Origin: Kitagawia praeruptora
Taxonomy: Eukaryota; Streptophyta; Magnoliopsida; Apiales; Apiaceae
Direction of reading: 5' to 3'
Assembly: GCA_037693485.1 (NCBI GenBank)
Contig: CM075346.1
Coordinates: forward strand, 125,104,001 to 125,168,000
Length of the DNA: 64,000 nucleotides
Both the position numbers and the translations under genes were made by a program. Below the pieces are notes generated by a model that worked only from the letters and a program-made list of their open reading frames with translations, made no database searches and was not told the DNA's origin. This document shows, in pieces, positions 53,811-64,000 of the stretch; position 1 is the first letter of the stretch, and the number at the start of each line of letters is the position of its first letter.

Positions 53811-56800
53811 ATTCTCAACTCTATTTCCATCTCTATCCGTCACTTGTCTTTATTTCTACTATAATCATTCTATGAACCATCATAGCCTAATCATTTATTT
53901 CAAATATCCCGTCGTTCCAAAATTAAACCATCTGAAATAAACCTGGACGATTTCTTTAACTTAGATTCAATTCGACATCTCCACAGTCGTTATCACCTAA
54001 TTTCTCAGGAGGATCACCATCGCTTATCGTTTTCACAGTGCTTTAATAGCTAAACATACGGGTTTCATATTTGTCAATCCAAGATCCTCTAGGAAACAAA
54101 ATAATCACTATTCCCTATCCCTAAGGAACGCTTCCTGAACTTGACGTAGATATTACATGAAGCATATAAAATTACAGAAGAGCTTCCAGCATCGCAGCTG
54201 GAACAAGCTGGTGAGATTATTAATCATATGTCTCCAGTATAAGACTGGAAGCTTAGCAGTTTACTTAATCGCTTTTCCGAATCTCGTTAATTCTTTTCAC
54301 ATGGATACTTTTCAGCATCACGATTCTCCAAACTCATAATCCTCTATCTTGTTTGCACAGAAATACATCAACATAAACTTGCTTGTCATTCATCATCATG
54401 CCAATAGCTTATCAATATCAGTACCAATCTAACTTCTTATTCAATCATCCCTTATTACCTCATCTCTCCTCTTTCCTTCTAAAATAGAGGGGAGTCGCTA
54501 GGGGAATTTGGTCGGGCCCGTCTCAGAGCCTCCTAATGTCGGTAATGTACTTCGGACAAAATTATGAATCGAATGTTTACTTAAACTATCCTTATAGTTG
54601 ATCCTTGCACAATCATCAGGGAGAACGTAAAATCCTCCATCACATTCTGACCTTCAAGGCCCTTCTCGTTATCACGCTATTTCTTTGGTATGAGCATTTA
54701 TACTTACTTCCTTATACTTAAAGTGTCGGCCACCTCATTGGCCTTTCCTGAATATAATCATTTCTTGAAATCAATGTTTTCTGGATCTATTCCAACTCAG
54801 GATGGAAGCATCCTCCCTTGAACTCTGCTAAATGAGAGAAAACATATTCCAGTCTTTTCCGAAAGTCATTGCTTCCACCTTTCTGGTGTGAACTTTACTA
54901 CAGGAACTCCCAATCATACCTAGGATATTTCCTTACTTAACTCCCTTCTTGTTTTAGGATAATCTCAACCTTATTGGTTCAATCCATACTTTTTCATGGT
55001 TTCACACATGCTTCATCTGGCCTTATTGTTACTATGTCGTACATTCCTTACCAAACTTCCCTTTTTGAAGTTCAGAATGTTACCTCTTCCCTTATAAGGT
55101 TTCTTAGATCATCCTCCTCATTCCTCCTGTATCTTCTGGTTACAGGGTATATCAAACATCATTAATCAATTCTATAACAACTCTGTCTATGTACTTTTCG
55201 AGACTCCTTTCCACAAATCCTTACAGGTTATTGATACCTTGGTCGATTCAACTTATATCGTCTGATTTCCCAATGTCTTTATTTGGGGTGATGCTATCCT
55301 TTGTGCATCCCCCAAGGTTCGTCTTAATCTAAGGACATTCTATCCTCAATTCTATTTTCAAGGAATACTTACATCCTGTACTTGGCAATTCAATCATATA
55401 TCCTTAATAAGGGTCTCTTTTCAATCCTGCTCATCTTGATAATCTATAGGTAGCTTAATGCTAACCTCTTCTTTCAAATGAATGTCAGTCTATATGACCT
55501 TCCAAAAGACAACATATGTCTATCTGTTTCTCTTACAGAACTTGGTAATGGTAGCAAGGATGTTCTGGAAGATATTGGTCGTGTTCAATGTGAATCTCTT
55601 AATGCCTAATGCTCCTCTTGAGGACACTAAGTTTCAGATACATTTATGCCTCATACTGCACCATCTTTGACAATCTTCGTAACTCTTCGTTGGTCACTAT
55701 CCTCAATCCTAATACATTCATGGTATTTATATAATCCACCAACATGTATCCCAATTCATTTTACATCAAAAGTTCTCGCGGTTGGCGCTTGGTTAGAAGC
55801 AACCCCGCTTTGTCCTTTCATTACTGGTCTAGCCACTTGGTAATCCTTTGTGACTTGGCCTCAATTGGCCACACTAAACTATGTAAGTTTAAGGGTTGGC
55901 TAATAGCATTACTTTTCTAGCAATTGCCGGCATAGTACCTTCTTCTTTGATACCTTTTGATCTTCTCAAAACTTTACTCCATATAAGTCTCAATCGACTT
56001 CTCGGTACCATGTCCGGTCACCTTTTCCTTTACTTTTATCCTTTCAACTATCTTTATTAATTCCACATGCCACAAAAGCTTAATACTTCTGGCATAACAG
56101 CCTTTTCATTTAAGTCAATCCCGGAATTCCTCAGTCTGGCTTGTTTCTTAATCCTATTTCTCTTTTTCTGGCCAATCTCAACTTCAAAATTTTATCCATA
56201 TAATCAGTCATAATAATCGGGGTCTATTTACCAGCCCGTATAGCGGCTTCCTAACCCAATCCACAGGATTCGCTCCAATTTCCACTCTCTTCAGTGACGT
56301 CTTCTGATAATCAGAAAGACAAGGTTTGCCAAAATTTATTGAAGTTCTCTCCAGATTTAGGGAAATTTCAGTCAATCTATCCACCCACTGGTGATACTAA
56401 GAAGATCCATTTCGATACCCGAAGAATATTTCTAGGAATATCCAAGCGGGTGGAACCATAATCAGTTATAATAACGAAATGATTGACATATAGTTGGGAG
56501 TTTAACCATTGGAAAGAAACCAAATATATACCTCCCCTAGAAGGGAAATCAAAAGTTTCAAACTAAAACATGCCACATATTCCCGATACATATTCGTCAT
56601 AATAATCGATACTACCGAATACCGGTCGTTCTAACAACTAGTTTCAGAAGGAACACTACCGTCGTAGTTAGTCATCCCACAAAATTGGTACTATCAAGGC
56701 CATCCGAATCTGGTAAACTGTGTCGTCCAAATATATTCAAAGTTACACTGCCTTGCTACATAAGCACAGTGCCTACCCTGCGTGAGATGCACCATAAAAT

Positions 56801-58309
56801 ATTGCAAAATTCTCCTCCTTTCATTTAGGCGATGCCAACGCTGGGTCATCACCAATTTCATCTTTAGCTCCATGAAGATTTTCTCATATTTATCTTGTTC
56901 ATTCAAACTCTTTAATCTTACAGATAAGTCGGGTTACGGGACTGCATTCTTTGTAAAGTCCTGAGCAAATCTTTGGTAATACCTTGTGAATCTTATGAAA
57001 TTTCTCACCTTTGCCAGTGTGGTTGGCCTTTCTCCATTTGAAACTGTCTTTAACTTGGTGGGGTCGACCAACACTACTCCTTTTGATCATATGTCCTATT
57101 AACTGGACTTCATTTTGCCAAACTTTTACTTCGAGAACTTGGTCTACACCTGTTCCTTCAGGTTTTATCTAAAAGCATTCTCAATTACATCTCAACCATT
57201 GCTCGCCTTACCTAATCCATTTACGATTCAGTATCAGAATAAACTTTAGGTAACTACCATAATCCATTCAAGGAAAAGAAAGAATTTAATATTCCTTTGA
57301 ATCACATGCATCCAATGTTTCTGGTTCATCATTCCACTGAATTGAACTAAACTTATACTTGGTTTCTGATGATAGCCTCATTACTAGTTTATTATAGACT
57401 CTCTGGTCTTCTCCTCTTGTAGGTTCTGAGATCATTGTCTCGCTTACTACTTCCTTATATACTTTATCCAATCATACCATCACCTTCCAATGTCTTTATT
57501 TTCTAAGTTGATCCATTCATAAAATGAACATTTCCTTAAACCAAACCACCTCATCCATCCCAGTTTAATTTTTATAAATTATAACCTATGAAATTTGCCT
57601 TCTCATGGCGAATTACCATTAACAATATTCACGCTAATCCATGCATTTCTCACATGATATGGCACTTGCTGTCTCTATCTCAACTGCTCCCGAGACTCTG
57701 CTCCTTGTCCTCTATCTTTGTCTTTGATAATCATGTACCACTCTAACTCTTTTCTCATTAATTTGAAGGTCTCTAAGAATCTTTACCTATCCCTATATAA
57801 GACCTCAAGTAATCCTTCCAATTCGTCTTAATTGCTGGTACTTCATCCGGCAGTCCAGCTATGAATCCAATATGCATATTTAGTTCTCTTAATAATATAT
57901 CAGTTCTTTACGCTCACTTTTCTGAGCACTATACCTTAACTCTTACAGTCTCTCTGGCTGCAGCTCTCATATCCTCGAGGGTAAACTTCCCTGTATTTAA
58001 CAGGATTCTCCTCCTCTGCTGGAACCTCTTCCAGGTCTTTAGTAGGGTACTCTATCGAATCCACCATCCGATCGTCAGCATATAATCAAACATCATCGTG
58101 CTGCTGCTCGTATGCCTCAAGGTCCGTCCTCTTACTAGTCGGTACGAGATCGAGCTTAAGTTACTATCATGATACTTAATAGTTTCCATAAGGGTTTTAT
58201 ATGTCATTACTACATTAAGTAGTCCGACTATGAACTTGGCAAGAGTTCTTATTATCTTAGTGAATTTATTGTTTTAACGTCGCATCATCTCTGGGATTTA
58301 TAACGTAAC
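53811..58309 (-). pseudogene. Decayed Tekay gag-pol remnant
   Basis: Minus-strand reading gives only broken pieces. The clearest is the end of RT and start of RNase H at about 57120-56740. In element order the pieces are EVQLIGH, then in another frame VDPTK, then RYYQRFAQDF, then after stops a GASHAG where gypsy RNase H has DASH-like text. A stretch near 58140-58090 resembles a Gag start. Frameshifts and stops are numerous, far more than the roughly 3% LTR divergence would suggest. The rest of the interval holds nothing I can assign. Confidence 0.65.
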
Positions 58310-58321
58310 GCTCTGATACCA
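58310..58321 (-). other. Primer-binding site (initiator tRNA-Met), Tekay element
   Basis: The minus strand reads TGGTATCAGAGC four bases after the LTR end (TGTTACA). This fixes the element's orientation. Confidence 0.9.
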
Positions 58322-58325
58322 TTCA

Positions 58326-61300
58326 TGTAACACCCCCAGATCCGGGGTCAGGGATCTGCTTGTTACGGACTCAATATCCATCCACAAAACCAACATAATT
58401 TGAATTACAACCTTGTGACCCAAAATAACAACATAAAACACACCCGTTATAGTCCCAGAGATGAAATCAGAGTATCCATCAATATAATAATCACAAGTTT
58501 GAGTTCTTACAACCCAAAGAATTACAATTTTATCATTACATACTCTTTGCCATCCATTGGTATATGCCATATTATAAATACATTGATACTTGAAATCCAA
58601 TCATCTATCCTACCAAGAGCTTCTTACTCAACAGTGGCAGTTAGGATCTCTGCGTTTAATCCTCCGACGGCTATCACTTGCTCGTACCGATTTTGCCTTG
58701 TGCAGGCCATCAGATCTAGCTGTTGTTGTGATGTAATAGATAAAGCAAGGGTGAACAATAGCCCACCAAAAGAATATAACTGAACAGTGATAATATATAA
58801 CAGTTCAAAATATCTTTGATACCATATGCCATGCATTAACGAACATAGTACCAGTATAAGGTAAATGATGAAGTTACAAGGTAACTCAACACATATCTTT
58901 TGTAGAAATATCTGCTATGCAAGGTATAAGAAGGATATCATCATATGTCATCAAAGAGGGGAATTGCTGGAAATATTGCAATCCCAGTTTTGAACATTTC
59001 TCAAACTCCTGTCAACCTGAAAGAAGTCTCTTCGGTACGTGTTGCGGGGGGTGTGTCCGTCAACCTGAAAGAAGTCTCTTCAATACGTGTTGCAGGAAAT
59101 TCCCAATTCGGGAGATGAACTAATACTGGAGTTATCGCGCGACAGCTATCCCACTCCCCGATGATCAGTCGGAGATGGTACAGCCCAATATAGTTTACTA
59201 CCGGTAGAAGGAAGAACTGACGGATTTACTTGTCTACCGCCCTCAATAGTAACTCCCTGGCCAACGGTTGGGCCTTGTGATGGATCGCGCGACTCGGCCT
59301 CTTACACACGACTCCTAGTTCGAATAAATCCATGACTCTGAAACGTAAAGTTCGTCCTCCTTTCCCCAAGTGTAACACTTGTTGATAAGACTCCACAAAG
59401 TAGTCGTATCTAATTGGAAAGCAAAATTCACCAATATTTCCCAAGCTGTTGCTTGTTAATGGATATCAACTTATTCAATTAATTGTACCCCTCGAGTGTT
59501 GAGGAGGTAACCAAAAAGACTCATATCGATGTTTGAAAAGAATCAAGATGTGAGCGAAAAGGTAGTTTAACAAGTATATGACCGGGCAGTCAAATAAATA
59601 ACAGCTCTCAAGTGAGGTCCCCTTATATGTTTTTTGAAGTTTGAGCGAGTATTTAAATCTTCTTATAAGATATATTTAAATAAACATAGAGTTTTGGGGA
59701 CCTCTCCTTGATAAAATAGTCATAAAAAGACTCCGAAATATTTTACATAATATCTGAAGGTGAAAGATAATCTTTGAATAATATAATTCATTATAAAAAG
59801 AATTTAGAAGAATTTAAATAAATATTCAAAGAAAATTTATTAAATCAGTAATAATTCAGGAATATTACTAAATCATAATATTGCTCGTAAGTAATCCTCG
59901 AATGAATATACAGGAATATTTACAAAAAAACTCTCTTTTAAATGAATATTCAAAAATAATATTCATTCAATAAATAAACTCGAATAAATAATAAAATAAT
60001 ATTTACTAAATAAATCGAACCTTAAATGAATATTTGAAAATAATATTCTAATTGAATATCCAAATAATATTCTTTTAGTAATCAAAACTTTAAAGCAATA
60101 TTCGAAGCAATATTCCTTAAGTAAATAGAACTTCGAATGAAGATTTTAAAATAATATTCATCAAGTACATAAAATCTTAAATGAACATTCACAATAATAT
60201 TCATTTAATAAATAAATTTCCAAGAATATTAAAGTAATTACTCATTGAATAATCAAATTCTAAATGAATATTCGAAACTAATATTCCCTTAAGTAATAAA
60301 GCTCGAATGAATATTAAAATAATATCCAGTAAATAAATATACGCGAATGAATATTCAAAATGATATTCATATGATACTTCTCGATTGAAATAATATTCAA
60401 ATAGCATTCCTCGAATAATTTCCAAGTAATCAATACTTTATGGAAATATAAATAATGTTCATAAATAACATTACTCAAATAAACTGTCACTGCAATCCCT
60501 CCGGGTTTCCACGACTATCTCTATATCCCAAAATACCGACTCCTGGTCTTATATTTAAAGAATAAATATCATACGCCCTTCACTAAGGGTCTTAGCAAAA
60601 CAATCCTGCTTATAACTGATAATTCATATCTAGTCTATAAGCCAATATCAATTCAGGAAACAAGCATATTAATAGACTTGAAAGTAGGCATGCATGCTAT
60701 GACATATGTATACAACAATCATCATATATATTATCACAACAACAGTTCCAAGTATTGGAAACTTGCCTGGCAATCCTATAGGGGTAGTGTGCCTCGTGTC
60801 AATCCGGTGATCTATAAATAGTCACAATAACCGAGGTCAATCATTTAACACTTTTTAAAAGGCTAAGTACAACTTAACTTAAGTCGAAACACGCTTTCGA
60901 ATTATCTCGTTATACACCTCTTAGTGTAACTCCCTTTTATTATCACTTATGACCCGACATTCGTCCGCTACTAAGACACGTCACTATACTTACACTTGGT
61001 ATATACTTAAGTGATGTATGTTTTTTTAAGGTCGGTCATTTATGAACCAAGATTATACCTCGAGATTTATCGGCCGTTTTCTAAGTCATTTACCAAGGTC
61101 ATAACCAAGTATGCTTCTAGGGGTTCGTTCGCATTTAACCTTGATTCGAACATTTTTATAAAATCGGAAAATGATCCATTCGACATGTGGTTTTCTCTCA
61201 CACCTTCCTTTTTACCTCTAATATTTAATTATCAAGATTTGCCACTGATTTCGTGGTATTAAAGGAATCCAATTTTGGTTACGAACTTTCGTTTACGGTT

Positions 61301-63199
61301 TCGAAACACTTTTACGAATTTAATCATAACTCCTAAACCGTAAGTCCATTTCATACGATCTTTATATCAAAACGAAGCTTATAACATAATATAGCGTATC
61401 ATGGCAGAAATCGAAGCTTAACAGTGAGTTAGAGCTACTGTGATGCACAGTTTTCAAGGTTTTACGAAATTTCGACATTACGACGGCTATAAATCGAACG
61501 TTTCTAAATTTGTTACATCAAAACCAAGCCACACCGGGCATACCATGATCAAACCAACAAATTATATGCATAATCTACATCTTATCAAGTCCAAGAACAT
61601 ATCACTTAGTCATCATTTGAACCATAACTCTTAGATCTACTAAAACCACTACATAATAACTTAAACAAGCTTATAATAACATCATCACCAAAACTCATCC
61701 AAAACTCCATTAATACTCAAAACAAAGACTAGGGTTCTTGAAGTTTATACCTTCCTTGGAGTGTGTATGCACTTAGTAAGCCTTGTATAGTCCTTAGAAT
61801 ACATTTACCAAGCTTAGATCATCCATAGAGATCAAGAAAAATAAAGTTAGTTCTTGAAATCACTATTCATCTTCCACTTGAATGATTTATTTGAAAATGG
61901 AAAAAGTGGATATTGAAGCTAAGATTTCTAGGATATCATTTTTATGAAATGTAAGACTCACAATAAAATTTTTAGATCAAATGATGGTTGGAAGTTGGGT
62001 TTTGAAATTTTAAAATTCCAAAAATTCGAAGGGCTCTCTTTAAGGGGAAAAACTAAGTGGACTTCTCGAATTTATTTACCCATCCAAACGATCTTTAAAA
62101 ATTATGAAAGTAAATACAAAACTTCATCTGGATGTGTAGAAGCGCCGTGATTTTTTTCATGATTTTTAGATGAGTAGAACTAGGTGAAAACATTTCGGAA
62201 AGACCCCCTGTTCCTGAAAATCCGAACTGCTTGAAGAAAATGGGGAGAAAAGAAAGAAAAGTTGATTGGCTTGCTTGCTTGGTCTCATCCTTGTCTAATG
62301 CATTATTGTGATAATATCTAGAATAAAGCTACTTTATTAAAGTGCTTTGCTCATGCCTTGCATCATCTAATGGATAAGTGTTGTGATTGTGTGGTAAGAT
62401 GAGGTGATGAAGCTAAGTACTTGGTTTGATTTGCTAAGTATGCTAGTTACTCTTGTAACTACTTAGTTACTTGATCTTATCCTCTTGCACATGCATGCAT
62501 CTTGACTCTCTGCTTGCTCTTTTGTCCGGTTATTACTCCTTTTCATTGATCGTTCGGAGGAATATCTCAAGGATTTCTAGTTAGGGTTTTACCGGAAACC
62601 TTCTTAATATTTCTACTATAATTCTCAATCCTCCTTTATAATTCTTGCATTTAAATTCCTTAAATACTCTTAATAAATCCTTAAGTCTTTCAGTGTCCAG
62701 GGAAATCTCGGAGAAAATAAAAGTGCTATTTTTCTGAATCCGATATCGTTTACATACACTTATTTCGCCCATGGATCATGAATACGAACTCAGAAATTCG
62801 TTCTGAATACTTCTATATAGCGTCGTCTAATAATATTCTTATTTTCACCAAAAACACTAATTATTCTTTATTCCATCTTTATTCCTTATATTTATAAAAA
62901 TGTCCTTGTTCTCTTTCGGGCATTCCGTAACCTTTTTACGGAACCACTGGACTAACAACAGATATTGATTTGGATGACACAAGAATATGTCCTTCCTCTT
63001 TGGAGTGCCATAACTTATTTCTTAGGAGATAGATTATTCTAATCTAGGTTGTCAACCCATTGCATTCTTCATGACATATAATCATTTAAATCTATACCCA
63101 TTCACATTCATTGTTAATACCTTGTAGTCGGAGTCAATGTTCATTCTTTCATCAATATATAAAAAGTTTTAATTCTATCGAAAAATTAGGGTTCTTACA
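58326..63199 (-). repeat. Tekay 5' LTR (right copy), 4,874 bp, uninterrupted
   Basis: It runs from TGTAACACCCCCAGATCC to AGGGTTCTTACA. It provides the uninterrupted reference that proves the Athila insertion point in the left copy. It contains no convincing ORF. Confidence 0.9.
59750..60480. repeat. AT-rich palindromic repeat array in Tekay LTR (right copy)
   Basis: This is the same array as 21890-22640. Near 60038 it lacks the TTCATTTAATAAATA stretch of the left copy, a 21-bp difference that accounts for the whole length difference between the two LTRs. Confidence 0.7.
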
Positions 63200-63204
63200 A
63201 TTGT

Positions 63205-64000
63205 CGAGCATAACAAAGTACACAGGAGATCGTGTTATCGTAACAGCAGATAACACACATTTGCCAATATCCTATGTTGGCAAGTCGCAGCTGTCACAAA
63301 AGCACGGACATGAAGAAATACAACTAGAAAATGTTTATCATGTCCCAGGGATGAAGAAGAACCTGCTATCAGTACCCCAACTAACAACTTAAGCTGAAGA
63401 GGCCTATGTAGACAAGGCAAGAAAGAGTGACACAGGCGACTTGTGGCATGCACGACTCGGGCATGTCAACTACAGCAAATTGAAGATTATGATGCAAAAG
63501 TCAATATTGAAGGGACTCCCACAAATTGAGATCCGCCATGATACTGTATGTGCTGGATGTCAATATGGTAAGGCGTATCAATTACCGTACAAGGAGTCAA
63601 AGTTTAGAGCAAAGGAGCCATTGGAGCTGGTGCACTCAGATGTTCTTGGAAAAATTAAACAGCCATCAACTCGTGGTTATCAATATTTGTGAATCTTCAT
63701 TGATGATTTTTCGAGGTATGTATGGGTATACTTCTTAAAACATAAAGATGAGGTTTTTGAAAAATTCAGGGAATTCAAGGACACGGTAGAACGCGAGCTC
63801 GGGAGAAAAATCAAGTGCCTTCGCACTGGTAATGGAGGAGAATACACTTCAAATGAGTTCAGCAACTACCTCAAGGAGTTCAACATCCGGAGACAACTCA
63901 CTTTTGCAAAAACTCCACAACAGAATGGAGTAGCGGAGAGGAAGAACCGCCATCTAGCAGAGACGTGTAGAAGTCTTCTACATGCCAAGAATGTTGATAC
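63205..64000 (+). pseudogene. Level-1 copia Pol: protease end, GAG-pre-integrase, integrase (partial, damaged)
   Basis: This is the continuation of the frame broken at 8126. Text in order: the rest of the protease region (VIVTADNTHLPISYVGKS; GMKKNLLSVPQL), a TAA at 63390, GAG-pre-integrase (LWHARLGHVNYSKLK; CAGCQYGKAYQLPY), a TGA at 63690, then integrase (FIDDFSRYVWVYF; GNGGEY; TPQQNGVAERKNR). The second catalytic Asp, usually in a DNGGEY-type motif, is Gly here (GGT, 63828-63830), so the integrase would be inactive even without the stops. The last part stays open to the window edge. Confidence 0.9.

Larger units (their letters stand above)
8127..63199 (-). mobile_element. Level-2 Tekay-type Ty3/gypsy element with 4.9-kb LTRs and decayed coding region
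   Basis: The element spans 8127-63199 and is flanked by ATTGT at 8122-8126 and 63200-63204. It reads on the minus strand: 5' LTR 63199 to 58326, PBS TGGTATCAGAGC at 58321-58310, internal region, purine tract at 25377-25365, 3' LTR 25364 to 8127. The LTR ends are TGTAAGAACCC and GGGGGTGTTACA in element sense. The text before the tract (TTCCGGGACGGAATCC then AAGGAGGGGAGA) is the usual C-terminal end of Tekay/Del-type polyproteins. Without later insertions the internal region is only about 5.9 kb and has no long ORF, just broken RT/RNase H remnants. Athila, a solo LTR and SIRE-1 (with SIRE-2 inside it) inserted later. Confidence 0.85.
6472..64000 (+). mobile_element. Level-1 Ty1/copia element, split by a 55-kb nested insertion, incomplete at window end
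   Basis: This copia element begins with an LTR at 6472. It continues with a primer-binding site and gag to 8126, is interrupted by the Tekay element, and resumes at 63205 with protease, GAG-pre-integrase and integrase coding up to 64000. RT, RNase H and the 3' LTR lie outside the window. The reading frame is continuous across the insertion point once one copy of the ATTGT duplication is removed. The coding sequence carries a frameshift near 7100-7140, TAG codons at 8048 and 8072, TAA at 63390 and TGA at 63690. A Gly stands at an integrase catalytic Asp position (63828-63830). The element is therefore dead. It lies in the TIM-like gene; its left target duplication would be TAGAT (6467-6471). 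Confidence 0.85.

Noticed and set aside
53811..58309. Host genes in plus-strand frames of 60-127 codons
   Set aside because: The interval is decayed minus-strand Tekay sequence. The plus-strand frames are short, low-complexity and lack any family signal.

Overview
This window is plant nuclear DNA, almost certainly from a dicot. It is an intergenic stretch rebuilt by nested LTR retrotransposons. The mix of families (SIRE/Maximus copia with a very large third ORF, Athila gypsy, Tekay-type gypsy with 4.9 kb LTRs, Stowaway MITEs) suggests a large-genome asterid, but the species is not determined here. No intact host gene was found.

Layout. Positions 1-601 are the end of a CACTA-type DNA transposon with subterminal repeats. 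Positions 602-6099 are AT-rich intergenic DNA holding three Stowaway-like MITEs, one unclassified MITE and a lone CACTA-like terminus. Positions 6100-6471 (minus strand) are the C-terminal part of a TIM17/22/23-family gene, cut off by a copia element that starts at 6472 and runs past the end of the window.

Everything from 8127 to 63199 is one nested insertion inside that copia element. Level 1 is the copia element (6472 to >64000). Level 2 is a minus-strand Tekay-type gypsy element with decayed coding sequence (8127-63199, target duplication ATTGT). Inside it sit three level-3 insertions: an Athila gypsy element in its left LTR (9287-21624, also ATTGT), a solo LTR (26079-26628, TGTAA) and a minus-strand SIRE-like copia element (27287-53805, TATTG). 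Level 4 is a second, plus-strand SIRE-like element inside the pol gene of the first (36282-48669, GTACT). For all five insertions at levels 2 to 4 I could read both boundaries and matching 5-bp duplications. By-eye LTR divergence falls with nesting depth: about 3% in a sample of Tekay, about 1.4% for Athila, about 1% for SIRE-1, and one substitution plus one 45-bp indel for SIRE-2.

Coding content is retroelement Gag, protease, integrase, RT and RNase H, plus two ORFs in the 'env' slot downstream of pol. SIRE-2 has uninterrupted gag and pol and is the best candidate for recent activity. SIRE-1 carries about 1,590 codons of third-ORF sequence after pol. Its N-terminal part shares an ordered set of motifs with the 358-aa ORF in the same slot of the Athila element. 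This is the most interesting lead: a possible common non-envelope domain in two different LTR-retrotransposon superfamilies.
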